Shown here one piece after another: positions 9,184 to 17,912 of a DNA stretch of 64,000 nucleotides. The position numbers and the translations under genes were made by a program. The DNA comes from Polyangiaceae bacterium (lineage in GTDB: Bacteria; Myxococcota_A; Polyangia; Polyangiales; Polyangiaceae). The notes below the pieces were generated by a model. It did not search any database, had not been told where the DNA came from, and saw only the letters and a program-made list of their open reading frames with translations. Position 1 is the stretch's first letter. Each line of letters starts with the position of its first letter. The DNA lies in assembly GCA_013214025.1 (NCBI GenBank), contig JABSRN010000170.1, positions 62,001 through 126,000 on the forward strand. Direction: 5' to 3'.

Positions 9184-10232
9184 ATCATCTGCTTGCTGTA
9201 TGGGGGGCCTTTTTTTTGTTGGGAGCATCGTCCGCCACGGCAGCTGACAGGCCGCCAGCCAATCGCAGCTTCGTCGATTTGCACGTCGACCTCTCTTACC
9301 AGTCCCGTTACAAAGGACAGCCCTTCGCGGAAGGCAAAGGCCGCTTCCCGGCAGCTTCACTCTTGGCCGCTGGGGTGCGAGCTGTCGTATTGCCGCTCTA
9401 TATTCCGAATGACGTGTCGCCGACGGGCCCCAGAATGCAGGATCTGGATGCGTCCTATCAGGCGATTGCATCGGCTTTGGCTGCGACGCCGCCGTACCAG
9501 AGTCCCGGATGCGCGCTCCGGCCCGGCAAGGTGACGGTGTTGCTCTCTTTTGAAGGGGCGGCGCCGCTCGCGGGTCATCCCGAACAAGTGAAGCGGTGGA
9601 TCGACCGAGGGGTGCGCTCGTTCGGACTGGTGCACAACCAGGACAATGCCTTGGCGACGTCGTCCGCCGGGGGAAAGCGCCGCCGCAGCTACGGTTTGAC
9701 GCCCGCCGGAGAAGAGCTGGTTGCGGAGGTGTTCCGGCATGGCGCGGTCGTCGATGTGTCCCACGCATCCGACAAAGCGACCCGAGACGTGTTGGAGTTG
9801 GCGCGGCGGGATCATGGTGTGGTGGTGGCGACTCACAGCAACGCTTGGCGACTGGCGAATCATGTGCGCAACCTACGCGACCCGCTGCTCCGGGGCATCG
9901 CTGATACAGGCGGCGTGATCGGCGTGAACTTCCATTCGCGGTTTTTGACGGGGACGGCAAGAACGGCATCGCTAGCAGATGTGGTGAAACACATCCGGTA
10001 CATCGCGGAACTGGTAGGGGTCGCCCACGTGGGTATCGGTTCCGACTATGAGGGTGGCATTCGGCCCCCCCCGGAGCTGCGGCACGTCCGGGGTCTCCCG
10101 AAGCTGAGACGCGCCCTGCGAGAGTCGGGATTTTCTGTCCGCGAAGTGGAGTCGATATTCGGGCAGAACGCTCTTCGGGCTCTCTGCGGCCCCCCGGTTC
10201 CGAGCGTTCAGGCGCGTTCGTCCGCCCGCTGA
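9180..10232 (+). CDS. Membrane dipeptidase (peptidase family M19)
   Basis: A 350-residue zinc dipeptidase of the renal dipeptidase family, which cleaves dipeptides including D-amino-acid ones. The metal and active-site motifs are in order: HVD at 35-37, Glu125 in SFEG, His195 in DVSHAS, His219 in ATHSN, the RNLRD segment, and Asp289 in GSDYEGG. A signal peptide (residues 1-22, ending ATAA) predicts export. The start overlaps the stop of the Cys-rich lipoprotein, suggesting both act in the envelope. Length is typical of bacterial M19 enzymes. Confidence 0.93.
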   Translation: MNHLLAVWGAFFLLGASSATAADRPPANRSFVDLHVDLSYQSRYKGQPFAEGKGRFPAASLLAAGVRAVVLPLYIPNDVSPTGPRMQDLDASYQAIASALAATPPYQSPGCALRPGKVTVLLSFEGAAPLAGHPEQVKRWIDRGVRSFGLVHNQDNALATSSAGGKRRRSYGLTPAGEELVAEVFRHGAVVDVSHASDKATRDVLELARRDHGVVVATHSNAWRLANHVRNLRDPLLRGIADTGGVIGVNFHSRFLTGTARTASLADVVKHIRYIAELVGVAHVGIGSDYEGGIRPPPELRHVRGLPKLRRALRESGFSVREVESIFGQNALRALCGPPVPSVQARSSAR

Positions 10233-10313
10233 CTGGCAGGAGGACGGGGCAGCTGTGATTCGCCCGCGGCTGTGCGGATGACACGTCCCCATCGAAGTGG
10301 TAGCAGTTTCACC

Positions 10314-10844
10314 ATGTCCGAACTCAACGAGCGCTGCCTCGACGCTTTCCCGGAATGGTTGAAGACATTGGCCGACGATGCCCTAGCCCTGGGTGAGTCG
10401 TTGAACGACAGCGAAACCTCACCCGAGCTGCGTTTGCGTCTCGCAGGTGTACTCAACTATTTGTTTAAGTCTTTGGACCTGATCCCCGATGGTATCGAGG
10501 ATCTCGGCTTCATCGACGACAGTTTTGTCTTGCGGGTCGCTCTGACTGGCTTCACTGTCGACGATTCCCGCGAGACCTTGCTTCGGCTTCAGAAAGAGGC
10601 AGCGTTGGTCGACGAGTTTCTGGATGAGACATCGGCGCGCTTGCATTGCTTCTGCGGCAAGCTGGACGAGTCGGTCGCCCGGGGGCGTCGTGCGTCGGAA
10701 ATCGTCCAGGATGCAGAGGTAAAGGAGGCGTTGTTGGGCGATCTCAAATCCTGGGCAGCTAGTTACACCGCGCCGACGTTCAGTCGCGATGAGAAGAACC
10801 TAGTGAAGCTCAAGTCGTTTCTCGACCACAAACTACCGAGGTAG
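10314..10844 (+). CDS. DUF1232 (YkvA-like) domain protein
   Basis: A 176-residue protein. Residues 46-76 carry the DUF1232 signature: a hydrophobic helix leading into LDLIPDGIEDLGFIDD, matching the family's 'DLIPDxIPxxGxxDD' core. The family is small, membrane-associated and of unknown function; here the C-terminal 100 residues are extra and helical, with an HCFC pair. ATG at 10314 gives an N-terminus starting MSELNER. GTG at 10272 is the alternative and would add 14 basic residues that look non-native. Confidence 0.75.
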   Translation: MSELNERCLDAFPEWLKTLADDALALGESLNDSETSPELRLRLAGVLNYLFKSLDLIPDGIEDLGFIDDSFVLRVALTGFTVDDSRETLLRLQKEAALVDEFLDETSARLHCFCGKLDESVARGRRASEIVQDAEVKEALLGDLKSWAASYTAPTFSRDEKNLVKLKSFLDHKLPR

Positions 10845-10955
10845 TACCCAGCAGCGGTTCAGACGCTGAGCCGACGATCCGGTTCGCACTGGCCGGTGCT
10901 AGAGCTGTCGGAGTTCCGCGTGAGTTCGGTTGTGCTCGAACGAACGGAACAGCTG

Positions 10956-12692
10956 CTAGCGGGGAGCCGACGGAGCGGGACGGCGGCCTGCGGCGGCGCT
11001 GTCTGAGCCCGCCGCGCCTGATGCGATAAAGTCGTTGAGTAGCTCACGACACTCGGGTTTGCCCTTGAGTGCAGTGACGATGGTGTTGGACGCATCCTGA
11101 TACGCTGATTCGTACTCCAGGCCCTCTCGAGCGCGGGTCGCGACCTTTTCGCGCCCGGCGGCGAGGTCCTCTTCGAGGGCCTCTGCGTAACGAGCGAGCT
11201 GAGCTCTTAGATCCTCGATTTGGCGCCTCAGATCCCGAGCGGTTTCTTCGCGGGACTCGCGTTTACCTGCCTGACGTTTCAGCTCTTCGCGACGCGCCGC
11301 GACGAGTGCGCGTCCAGAGCCGGCTGCCTCGAACAACTGCCGCGAACCTGTGCCTGACTTTTCTGCGGCGTCCGCAGCAGTCACGTTGGCGCGTGCGACC
11401 GCCTCGGCGTCTTCGAGAGACTGTCGCAATACTGCTTCGGCCTCACCGTAGCTCGCGGCCTCGCGCAAAGAGCGTGATTCTTCCTGAGCTAGCTCTTCTA
11501 CCTTTCGACCAATTTCAGCTCGTAGGGCGCGGCCACGTCGCTCGAGGGCTTCGAGTCGTCGGGTGTGACTCGCGATTTCGCCCTCCAAGCCATTGGCTTT
11601 GGATGCATTCTCCCAGGCGCTGTTGACGGCCTTGAGAAGTTCCGGAGGGGTGGTCCCTGAGGGATAGGCGCGGGAGACCATGCGAGAAAAGAGGCCGGCA
11701 CGACTTCCCCATTCCGTAACGTCGGCGGAGCGAGACGGGGGAGGGGGTGGCGGGATTTGCGGCGCTGCTGCGCCTTCCCCGGAATCCTTGTCCCAGCCCT
11801 GAGACGGCAGCGAGCGCTGCAACGCCTTGAGCTCTTCGAGCAAATGGTGACCATCGCGATAGCGACGGCGTGCGTCCTTTTCTAGGAGGCGCAACAGAAT
11901 GCGCTCGGCTACGGGATGACAATCCTTGCGGATGGCGCTGGGCTTCGGTGCCTTGGCCGTCCGCTGCATTTCGAGCAACGTGTCTCGATCGCTGGAGCGG
12001 AATGGGAGCTGACCAGTCAGAAGCTCGAAAAACAGAATTCCGAGGGCATACAGATCCGACTGCGGTCCGGCTTGTTCGCCGCGCGCTTGCTCCGGCGACA
12101 TGTATTCGGGAGTTCCGAAGACGGCGCCTTTGGGAGCCAGTCGCGGGTCATGGGCGAGGGCTGCCAATCCAAAGTCGAGGATCTTGACGAAGTCTTTACG
12201 ACCACCGCGGGAGGTGAGGAGAATATTGTCGCTCTTCAGATCCCGGTGCACCACACCCAGGTCGTGAGCACGAGCGAGGGCGGCGCCCATCTGCTCGATG
12301 ATGTCGACGGCACGGTTCAACGGCATAGGGCCGCGGCCGATTTCCGCCGAGAGTGGCGTCCCGACTAAATACTCCATCACCAGATAGAGCTCGCCTTCAT
12401 CCGTTTCGCCGATGTCGTGGATGTCGATGATGTGCGCGTGGTCGACGCGGTTGGCGGCCCGTGCTTCGCGCAGCATCCAGGCTCGCAGGTGCGTCTCACC
12501 TCGTAGATCTGGGCGGATCAATTTCACCGCAACGATGCGGTCGATGAGGACGTGACGGGCGCGGTAAACGATTCCCATGCCGCCTTCGCCAATGCGCGCT
12601 TCCAAACGGTAGCGACCGGCGATGACTTTGTTGAGGGACGGATCTTGCGAACGCCGAGAGCGGGCTGATTTCTGTGGGGATGCCTGGGCCAT
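10956..12692 (-). CDS. Hanks-type Ser/Thr protein kinase with C-terminal coiled coil
   Basis: A 578-residue kinase. The domain spans about residues 27-290: glycine loop GEGGMG at 35-40, ATP Lys57, catalytic HRDLKSDN with Asp151, DFG at 173-175, and GTPEYMSPEQ in the activation segment. All key residues are present, so it should be active. A proline-rich linker at about 315-325 leads to a long charged coiled coil (about 365-545). No transmembrane helix or PASTA domain is seen, so it is probably cytoplasmic, and the coiled coil may mediate oligomerisation or target binding. The ATG start reads MAQASPQ. Confidence 0.93.
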   Translation of the reverse strand: MAQASPQKSARSRRSQDPSLNKVIAGRYRLEARIGEGGMGIVYRARHVLIDRIVAVKLIRPDLRGETHLRAWMLREARAANRVDHAHIIDIHDIGETDEGELYLVMEYLVGTPLSAEIGRGPMPLNRAVDIIEQMGAALARAHDLGVVHRDLKSDNILLTSRGGRKDFVKILDFGLAALAHDPRLAPKGAVFGTPEYMSPEQARGEQAGPQSDLYALGILFFELLTGQLPFRSSDRDTLLEMQRTAKAPKPSAIRKDCHPVAERILLRLLEKDARRRYRDGHHLLEELKALQRSLPSQGWDKDSGEGAAAPQIPPPPPPSRSADVTEWGSRAGLFSRMVSRAYPSGTTPPELLKAVNSAWENASKANGLEGEIASHTRRLEALERRGRALRAEIGRKVEELAQEESRSLREAASYGEAEAVLRQSLEDAEAVARANVTAADAAEKSGTGSRQLFEAAGSGRALVAARREELKRQAGKRESREETARDLRRQIEDLRAQLARYAEALEEDLAAGREKVATRAREGLEYESAYQDASNTIVTALKGKPECRELLNDFIASGAAGSDSAAAGRRPAPSAPR

Positions 12693-13134
12693 TTGTACTC
12701 AACCCCGACGTCTAGAGCCGGCGGTGAATGTTGGATGGTAAGGCATGAGTTCGGTCAGGCCAACCAGCAAGTTCTGCGGCGTTGGGGCCGGCCAGAGGGC
12801 TGCGGAGGATGGGGGTTGGCCAGGGGGCGAGGTGTGGGCGGTGCGAGTCATCAACGTAGATACAGCCGCTCCCGCGATGCATATATAGGGAGGGGGACGG
12901 CGGGGGCACCTCACTGAGGTAGGTCAGCTATTCCGTGGCAACGGCGGCCCCCGAGCTACTCGTCGGAAGTTCAGCGCTTCGGGGGGCTGAACTCGCAGTG
13001 CTTATTCAAGTGACGCCAGATCGTGAGTGCGCTTGTGCCCATGACGCGCGCTGGGGAGATCCGGCCGAAAGCACCGTTTTGGCCGGGGTCAAAAGCCATC
13101 GCGTTGGACCCAGTGGGATCGAAATAAATTCGGT
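12693..13134. other. 442-base intergenic region upstream of the kinase gene
   Basis: It lies between the 5' end of the Ser/Thr kinase gene and the 3' end of the small membrane protein gene, both on the minus strand, so it should hold the kinase promoter. It contains an AT-rich spot (TATATA near 12888) and a 19-base string at 12912-12930, CTCACTGAGGTAGGTCAGC, that recurs with two changes at 35555-35573. The short open frames here lack any protein character. No tRNA or clear terminator is seen. Confidence 0.5.
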
Positions 13135-13800
13135 CTAGAACAGAATGTTGAGCACGGGCACGTCGACGCGCGTGCTTTGTGCGACGTCGTGGCGGCCCTG
13201 GGCGCGCCCGATGGCATTCATTCTAGCGAGCTCTTCCGGAGAGAAAGAGTCGCGGACGCTGACAGCCGGCACGCTCAGACTCAGAGCGCTGCCTAGGGTG
13301 TCCACGTCAACCAACGCTGGAGGCAGGGCGGGGCGGGTAGATTTTTTCGGGCGACGCCGGCTAAGGCGAGCTGATTCTGGCGCAACTGTAGGATCCGTCA
13401 GCGCGGGTTCGCCAGAGTGTTCATCGCGGGGACCGCTGTCGGCGGTCTGGTCAGCGGGGGAGTCGTAGGCGGTTACGCTGAGAACTGCGACAGTGGTGGG
13501 AATCACTAGGGCCAGAGCCCCTGCCAGCAAGAACACACTAGTTTTTGCGCTTTGGCTCGACTCAATCAGGTAGCCGCCATAGCCTCCGGCGCCGGCGCCG
13601 ACGAGTCCACCAGCGGCGTAGGCCCACGACGATTTGAGACCGAAGGCGGCCTCGGTGAGCATGATGACCTCTGCTCCGAGCAATCCGCCGCCGACCATGC
13701 CTTTGCCGGTCGCCGAGATCTCGTTTTGTGCGCTACTCGCGCGCGGGGTGGCACTCACCAGTAGCGCCGTCAGGATTACCAACCAACTAAGGCGTCGCAT
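13135..13800 (-). CDS. Small exported membrane protein, family unknown
   Basis: A 221-residue protein with a Sec signal (MRRLSWLVILTALLVSATPR, then ASSA), then two hydrophobic glycine-rich segments (about 40-75 and 85-110) and a soluble C-terminal half rich in Ser, Pro and Arg. The first segment has repeated G-G-x-x-G/A patterns (VGGGLLGAE, VGAGAGGYGG), a pattern seen in glycine-zipper proteins. The ATG at 13800 is fixed by AGAGGAG about nine bases upstream; the frame extends further upstream without merit. I do not recognise a family. It may be cotranscribed with the kinase, although 442 bases separate them. Confidence 0.7.
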   Translation of the reverse strand: MRRLSWLVILTALLVSATPRASSAQNEISATGKGMVGGGLLGAEVIMLTEAAFGLKSSWAYAAGGLVGAGAGGYGGYLIESSQSAKTSVFLLAGALALVIPTTVAVLSVTAYDSPADQTADSGPRDEHSGEPALTDPTVAPESARLSRRRPKKSTRPALPPALVDVDTLGSALSLSVPAVSVRDSFSPEELARMNAIGRAQGRHDVAQSTRVDVPVLNILF

Positions 13801-14121
13801 GAATCGTGTAGCTCCTCTTGGCAGTCGCCAACATATGCAGAGACCATAACACCGTCGCGGATTTCGCAAAGTGTGTGGGCCGATTTCTAGAGTCAGGGCT
13901 TTGGCGGCTCGGCTCGGCGGCTCCGGCCATCCGAGGAGTTGGCCGGATTGGCGCCCTCGTATTCGCGAAGGAGCGCCGGGCGGACAGCGCTCGATGACCT
14001 CGTGCACGGCATCGCGGGGGGCCGGATCGATAGGGATCGCGGCCTGACGATTGCCCAGCTATGCCCATGGTGCTAGTCCAAGTGTCGCTTTCTGCGGAAG
14101 GCGCCAGAAAATAAGGCGATC

Positions 14122-14319
14122 ATGGCCCCCAGTCCCATTCAACTACTCGTCGTCGCGTTCCTCGTTTTGCTGTTGTTCGGCGCCGGGCGCCTTTCGGACT
14201 TCGGCAAGGGGCTCGGTGAGGGCATTCGAAATTTCAAAAAGGGTCTTAAGGACGAAGACTCGCCGGAGCAGCTGTCCGGCAGCGACTCGGACAAACCTGA
14301 CAAACCCTCAGGTAAATAA
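14122..14319 (+). CDS. tatA: Sec-independent translocase subunit TatA
   Basis: 65 residues: a single N-terminal membrane helix (residues 5-20), the FGAGRL hinge, an amphipathic helix (SDFGKGLGEGIRNFKKGL) and a short acidic tail. This is the complete TatA architecture; TatA forms the protein-conducting assembly of the twin-arginine export system. No tatB or tatC is next to it. The aspartate aminotransferase gene follows after about 80 bases on the same strand. Confidence 0.92.
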   Translation: MAPSPIQLLVVAFLVLLLFGAGRLSDFGKGLGEGIRNFKKGLKDEDSPEQLSGSDSDKPDKPSGK

Positions 14320-14398
14320 GCCGCCACCCCCTGCCTTTGGGCCCCCGTCTTGCGGGGCCTGCCAGCTCCCCGTTTCCCACCATCAGGAGAACAGTACC

Positions 14399-15598
14399 GT
14401 GTCGAAGGATCTTGCTACTCGATTGGATCTCGTCAAACCCAGCGCGACTCTCGCGATGACTGCCCTTGCCGCTGATCTGAAGGCATCGGGCAAGACGGTT
14501 TATCCTTTTGGCGTCGGGCAGCCCGACTTTCAGACTCCCGACTACATCCTGGCGGCAGTCCGAGACAACTTGCCCAGCTATTCGGGATACACGCCGGCGA
14601 CGGGCACTGTTGCGCTCAAGGAAGCGATCAGCGAATCGACGCTGCGAGATCGAGGCTGGGAACCCAAAGTGGACCAAATCACCGTGGGCGTCGGGGCGAA
14701 ACACGTTCTGTTCAATCTGATGATGGTGCTGCTCAACCCGGGCGACGAGGTCATCATTCCGGCCCCTTATTGGGTCAGCTACCCTGAGCAGGTGCGTCTG
14801 TTCGGCGGCGAGCCCATTTTCATTGATGCTCCGCCCTCCGCAGGCTTCCGGATCACCCCCGAGCAATTGAAGGCGGCGCTCACGCCCAAGACCAAAGCGA
14901 TCATTCTGTGCAGTCCGTCGAACCCCACAGGGGCGGCATATACAGAGTCCCAGTTGAAGGCGCTGGTCGAGGTGCTGGCAGATTCTGATTGTTACATTAT
15001 CGCTGACGAGATTTACGGCGAGCTCGTCTATGACGGCTTTCAGCATGTCTCCTTGGGCAAACTGGCTCCCGAGTTCAGTGAACGACTGATCGTTGTGGAT
15101 GGCGTCAGCAAGGCCTATGCGATGACGGGTTGGCGTATCGGCTGGGCCACGGCTCCTAAAGCTGTGACTCGCGGAATGGCGAAACTCCAGGGGCAGTCCA
15201 CCACCAACCCGTCGGCGGTGGCGCAGGCGGCGGCCACGGCGGCCGTGCTGGGCCCACGGGATGACGTGGAGCGCATGCGCCAAGCCTTCGCTTCTCGACG
15301 TAAAACCATGGTGGACGGGCTGAACGCCATCGAGGGGATCTCTTGCGAGATGCCCGACGGCGCGTTTTACGCCTTCCCGGATGTCAGGGGACTTTACGGA
15401 ATCCAGCATGACGGTAAGCCGATTGAGACCGCCAAGGGCGTGGCATTGTGGCAACTAGACGCTTGCGGGGTAGCCGCGGTGGCAGGCGAGGCATTCGGGG
15501 CTCCCGGCCACATTCGATTCAGCTATGCGGCGTCGGACGAACTCATCCGGGAAGCTCTCGGGACGCTGACTGAGGCCGTACGTACGGCCAATCGCTAA
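14399..15598 (+). CDS. Class I pyridoxal-phosphate aminotransferase, aspartate type
   Basis: A 399-residue enzyme that moves an amino group between aspartate and 2-oxoglutarate, or related substrates. It shows the fold-type I signatures: SGYTPATG near the N-terminus, SPSNPTGA, the DEIYGELVYDG segment that holds the ring-binding Asp and Tyr, the lysine of DGVSKAYAMTGWR near residue 238 that binds PLP, and the C-terminal RFSYA arginine that binds the substrate carboxylate. GTG at 14399 is preceded by AGGAGA nine bases upstream; the frame runs further up through tatA in another phase. It resembles the Thermus/Rhizobium subgroup Ib more than the E. coli AspC type. Confidence 0.92.
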   Translation: MSKDLATRLDLVKPSATLAMTALAADLKASGKTVYPFGVGQPDFQTPDYILAAVRDNLPSYSGYTPATGTVALKEAISESTLRDRGWEPKVDQITVGVGAKHVLFNLMMVLLNPGDEVIIPAPYWVSYPEQVRLFGGEPIFIDAPPSAGFRITPEQLKAALTPKTKAIILCSPSNPTGAAYTESQLKALVEVLADSDCYIIADEIYGELVYDGFQHVSLGKLAPEFSERLIVVDGVSKAYAMTGWRIGWATAPKAVTRGMAKLQGQSTTNPSAVAQAAATAAVLGPRDDVERMRQAFASRRKTMVDGLNAIEGISCEMPDGAFYAFPDVRGLYGIQHDGKPIETAKGVALWQLDACGVAAVAGEAFGAPGHIRFSYAASDELIREALGTLTEAVRTANR

Positions 15599-15825
15599 TT
15601 CGCTAGCGTGTGCGGCTGGCCCTGTGCCAACCCGGGGCGAATAAAGGGCCCGCTTTACCCGTGTTCAGTCCGATTTTCGGCGTGGCGGGCACATTTTCAG
15701 CCGACGCATGCTAAGCACCTGCTCGCTTGCCAGCACGCGCTGAGCGCCCTCGGTTTCTCGATGCCACTATTTGGATCCGGTCAACGATCTCGACTCTGTC
15801 CGTCATGCATGACGGAGGGCATTGG

Positions 15826-16722
15826 ATGAACACTCGTGTGGTCGCATCCGACGGCGTGCGGGATTGGAGTGCCATCTTCCAGTCTTTGCTTCAGCTGACC
15901 AAGCCCGGAATCACTCGCGTAGTGATCGCCACCAGCTTGGCCGGCGCTGTGGCAGCCCCGGGGCCTGTGACGGATTGGTCCCGATTGATCCTGGCGCTGG
16001 TCGGTACCGTGCTGGTTGTCGCTGCGGCCAACACTCTCAACATGTACCTGGAGAGGGACGTGGACGGCCTGATGCAGCGGACCCGCCACCGTCCGTTACC
16101 GACAGGGCGGTTGTCCCCCGAAGTCGCTCTCGCTTTCGGAATCGCGCTCAGCGCCGTCGGGCTTCCGATTCTCGCCTTCGGTGTGAACATGCTCACCGCG
16201 TTGCTCAACGCCTTGGCGCTCGTCAGTTACGTGTTCGCTTACACGCCACTCAAGCGTATTAGCTCGGTGTCGCTCTACGTAGGCGCGGTACCCGGTGCCT
16301 TGCCGCCGGTGATTGGTTGGGCGGCAATGACCGATCAGCTGGGCATCGAAGCTCTCGCGCTGTTCCTTCTCTTGTTCGTCTGGCAGATTCCGCATTTTCA
16401 CGCCATCGCGCTGTTTCGGCAGTCCGAGTACGAGCGCGCTGGCCTGCGGGTGTATTGCTCCGAAAAAGGCGTGCGCCGCACGATTTGGGCGATCATCGCC
16501 TTTGCAGCGATTCAATTCGTGGTCAGTTTGATGCCGTCATATGTCGGACTGACAGACATGACCTACACGGCAGTCGCGGTCGTGGTCGGCTCCGTGTTTC
16601 TCGGCTGGTCCGTGTACGGGTTGAGGGCACCCTCTCATGTGTCGTGGGCGCGTTCGCTGTTCTTCCTGTCTATGCCTGTACTGGTCATCCTGTACTCGGC
16701 ATTGGCGCTGAGCGCTGCCTAG
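15826..16722 (+). CDS. ctaB: Protoheme IX farnesyltransferase
   Basis: 298 residues with about nine membrane segments. It attaches a farnesyl group to protoheme to make heme O for terminal oxidases. The polyprenyltransferase motif NMYLERDVDGLMQRT (N-x3-D-x3-D type) is at about residues 69-83, followed by RPLPTGRLS; the second conserved loop is YTPLKR. ATG at 15826 is chosen because GGAGG sits seven bases upstream. An earlier in-frame ATG at 15805 lacks a site. No oxidase genes are adjacent. Confidence 0.95.
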   Translation: MNTRVVASDGVRDWSAIFQSLLQLTKPGITRVVIATSLAGAVAAPGPVTDWSRLILALVGTVLVVAAANTLNMYLERDVDGLMQRTRHRPLPTGRLSPEVALAFGIALSAVGLPILAFGVNMLTALLNALALVSYVFAYTPLKRISSVSLYVGAVPGALPPVIGWAAMTDQLGIEALALFLLLFVWQIPHFHAIALFRQSEYERAGLRVYCSEKGVRRTIWAIIAFAAIQFVVSLMPSYVGLTDMTYTAVAVVVGSVFLGWSVYGLRAPSHVSWARSLFFLSMPVLVILYSALALSAA

Positions 16723-16742
16723 CGCCTGCTAGACGCCGCTCT

Positions 16743-17894
16743 TCAAGCAGGCAGACGGTGCGAAGACAGGGCTCGGCCCACGTCGAGGGGCGGGCTGGCG
16801 CTATCCTCGTCCGTGTTGCTCTTTGGGAGGCTGGAGGCGCCCACGACTAAGGGCAGCAGGCAGACGCTCACGAGAATGCTCCGCGCGTGGCTCGAAGAGG
16901 GGCTCCCGAGGGGATCGTAGCGGCCGGTTTCGATGCTGCTGGCGACGACGCAAAGTGCAGATAGAGCGAGCAGTAGCGCGCAAAACGGGATGTCAATACT
17001 GGCGCGGGACAACACCGCGAGGCACACGCTGAGCTCGACTAGGGAAAGGCGACGCCGGGTGAGCAGGGTGATCGCGACCAGGGCAGTCAGCGCGAGCTCC
17101 AACCAGTAGCGGACGATCAACGGCACGAATGGATCTGGATGAGGGCTGAGATCGCTGAGCGTACGCAGGAGCAATATTTGCCACAAAGACGCCCCGTCCT
17201 CAGCTCCCCGGAAGGCGCCGATGGTGAGTAGCGTGACCCCCAGGAAGAACCCAGCGGCGAGAACTCTCCGAGCGATCTTGCCCTGGATCAACGTGAGCAG
17301 GCCGAACCCTGCCACGATCCAGGTAGCGGTGTCCAAGGCGGTGCCGGCAGTGGCGATACCTCGGGCAGCCCGGAACAGGCTCACATTGGCAGCATCGCCG
17401 GCGATAATGGCGAGCAAGCGGGCCATCAGATAACAGCTCCCGGCGCACGAAACTAAAGCCAGCACCAGTCCGCTTGCACGGCTGCGGACATCCCGGATGG
17501 CCATGCTCGCGGCCAGGGCAGCCACCAATAAGCTGAGGAGGGCTAGCGCGATGGCCCAGAGCAGGCCTAAGGGACGCGCGCAGGCCTGTACAACGATGAA
17601 CAGAAGGCCGGCGGAGGCCACCGTGATGATCTGCCGGATCGGATTGGGGATGGCTGTCTGGGCTCGGAGTACCGAAAGCAACACCACGCCAAAGGCGACT
17701 CCCAGGTTTGTTGCCACCTGGGAGGACCAGGCAGCCAGTTGATCGGTCCGTTGAATCCAATGTCCGATGCCTGCCGCCGACCCGGGCAGCGCCGGCGCGA
17801 GCCAGCGAGCCAGCAGTACCGCGCACAGCGCCAGTAGGCAGCCGGCCCAGGCTCCTGTCATTGCCGCCGAGTGCTGCGGTTCAGGATCTCTCAT
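16743..17894 (-). CDS. Multi-spanning membrane protein, unknown
   Basis: A 383-residue protein with roughly nine to ten hydrophobic segments spread along the chain, ending in a short hydrophilic tail. No catalytic motif or known family is recognised. It begins 18 bases after the stop of the TonB-like gene on the same strand, so the two are probably cotranscribed and may form an envelope complex; that is inference from position only. An alternative ATG is at 17861. Its 3' end converges with ctaB. Confidence 0.75.
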   Translation of the reverse strand: MRDPEPQHSAAMTGAWAGCLLALCAVLLARWLAPALPGSAAGIGHWIQRTDQLAAWSSQVATNLGVAFGVVLLSVLRAQTAIPNPIRQIITVASAGLLFIVVQACARPLGLLWAIALALLSLLVAALAASMAIRDVRSRASGLVLALVSCAGSCYLMARLLAIIAGDAANVSLFRAARGIATAGTALDTATWIVAGFGLLTLIQGKIARRVLAAGFFLGVTLLTIGAFRGAEDGASLWQILLLRTLSDLSPHPDPFVPLIVRYWLELALTALVAITLLTRRRLSLVELSVCLAVLSRASIDIPFCALLLALSALCVVASSIETGRYDPLGSPSSSHARSILVSVCLLPLVVGASSLPKSNTDEDSASPPLDVGRALSSHRLPA

Positions 17895-17912
17895 CAGCGG
17901 AAGCCGCCGGAG

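Noticed and set aside
9010-10284. A 424-codon minus-strand frame opposite the dipeptidase gene.
   Set aside because: Pro/Arg/Ser-rich composition typical of an antisense frame in GC-rich DNA; the plus frame has all M19 motifs.
12935-13138. A 67-codon plus-strand frame in the intergenic region before the kinase gene.
   Set aside because: No protein-like pattern, no ribosome site, and it runs into the stop of the minus-strand gene.
14343-14357. CCCCG/CGGGG hairpin after tatA.
   Set aside because: Five pairs only and no T-run; the aminotransferase ribosome site follows closely.
14246-15454. A 402-codon minus-strand frame opposite the aminotransferase gene.
   Set aside because: Arg-rich and without motifs; the plus frame has full aminotransferase signatures.
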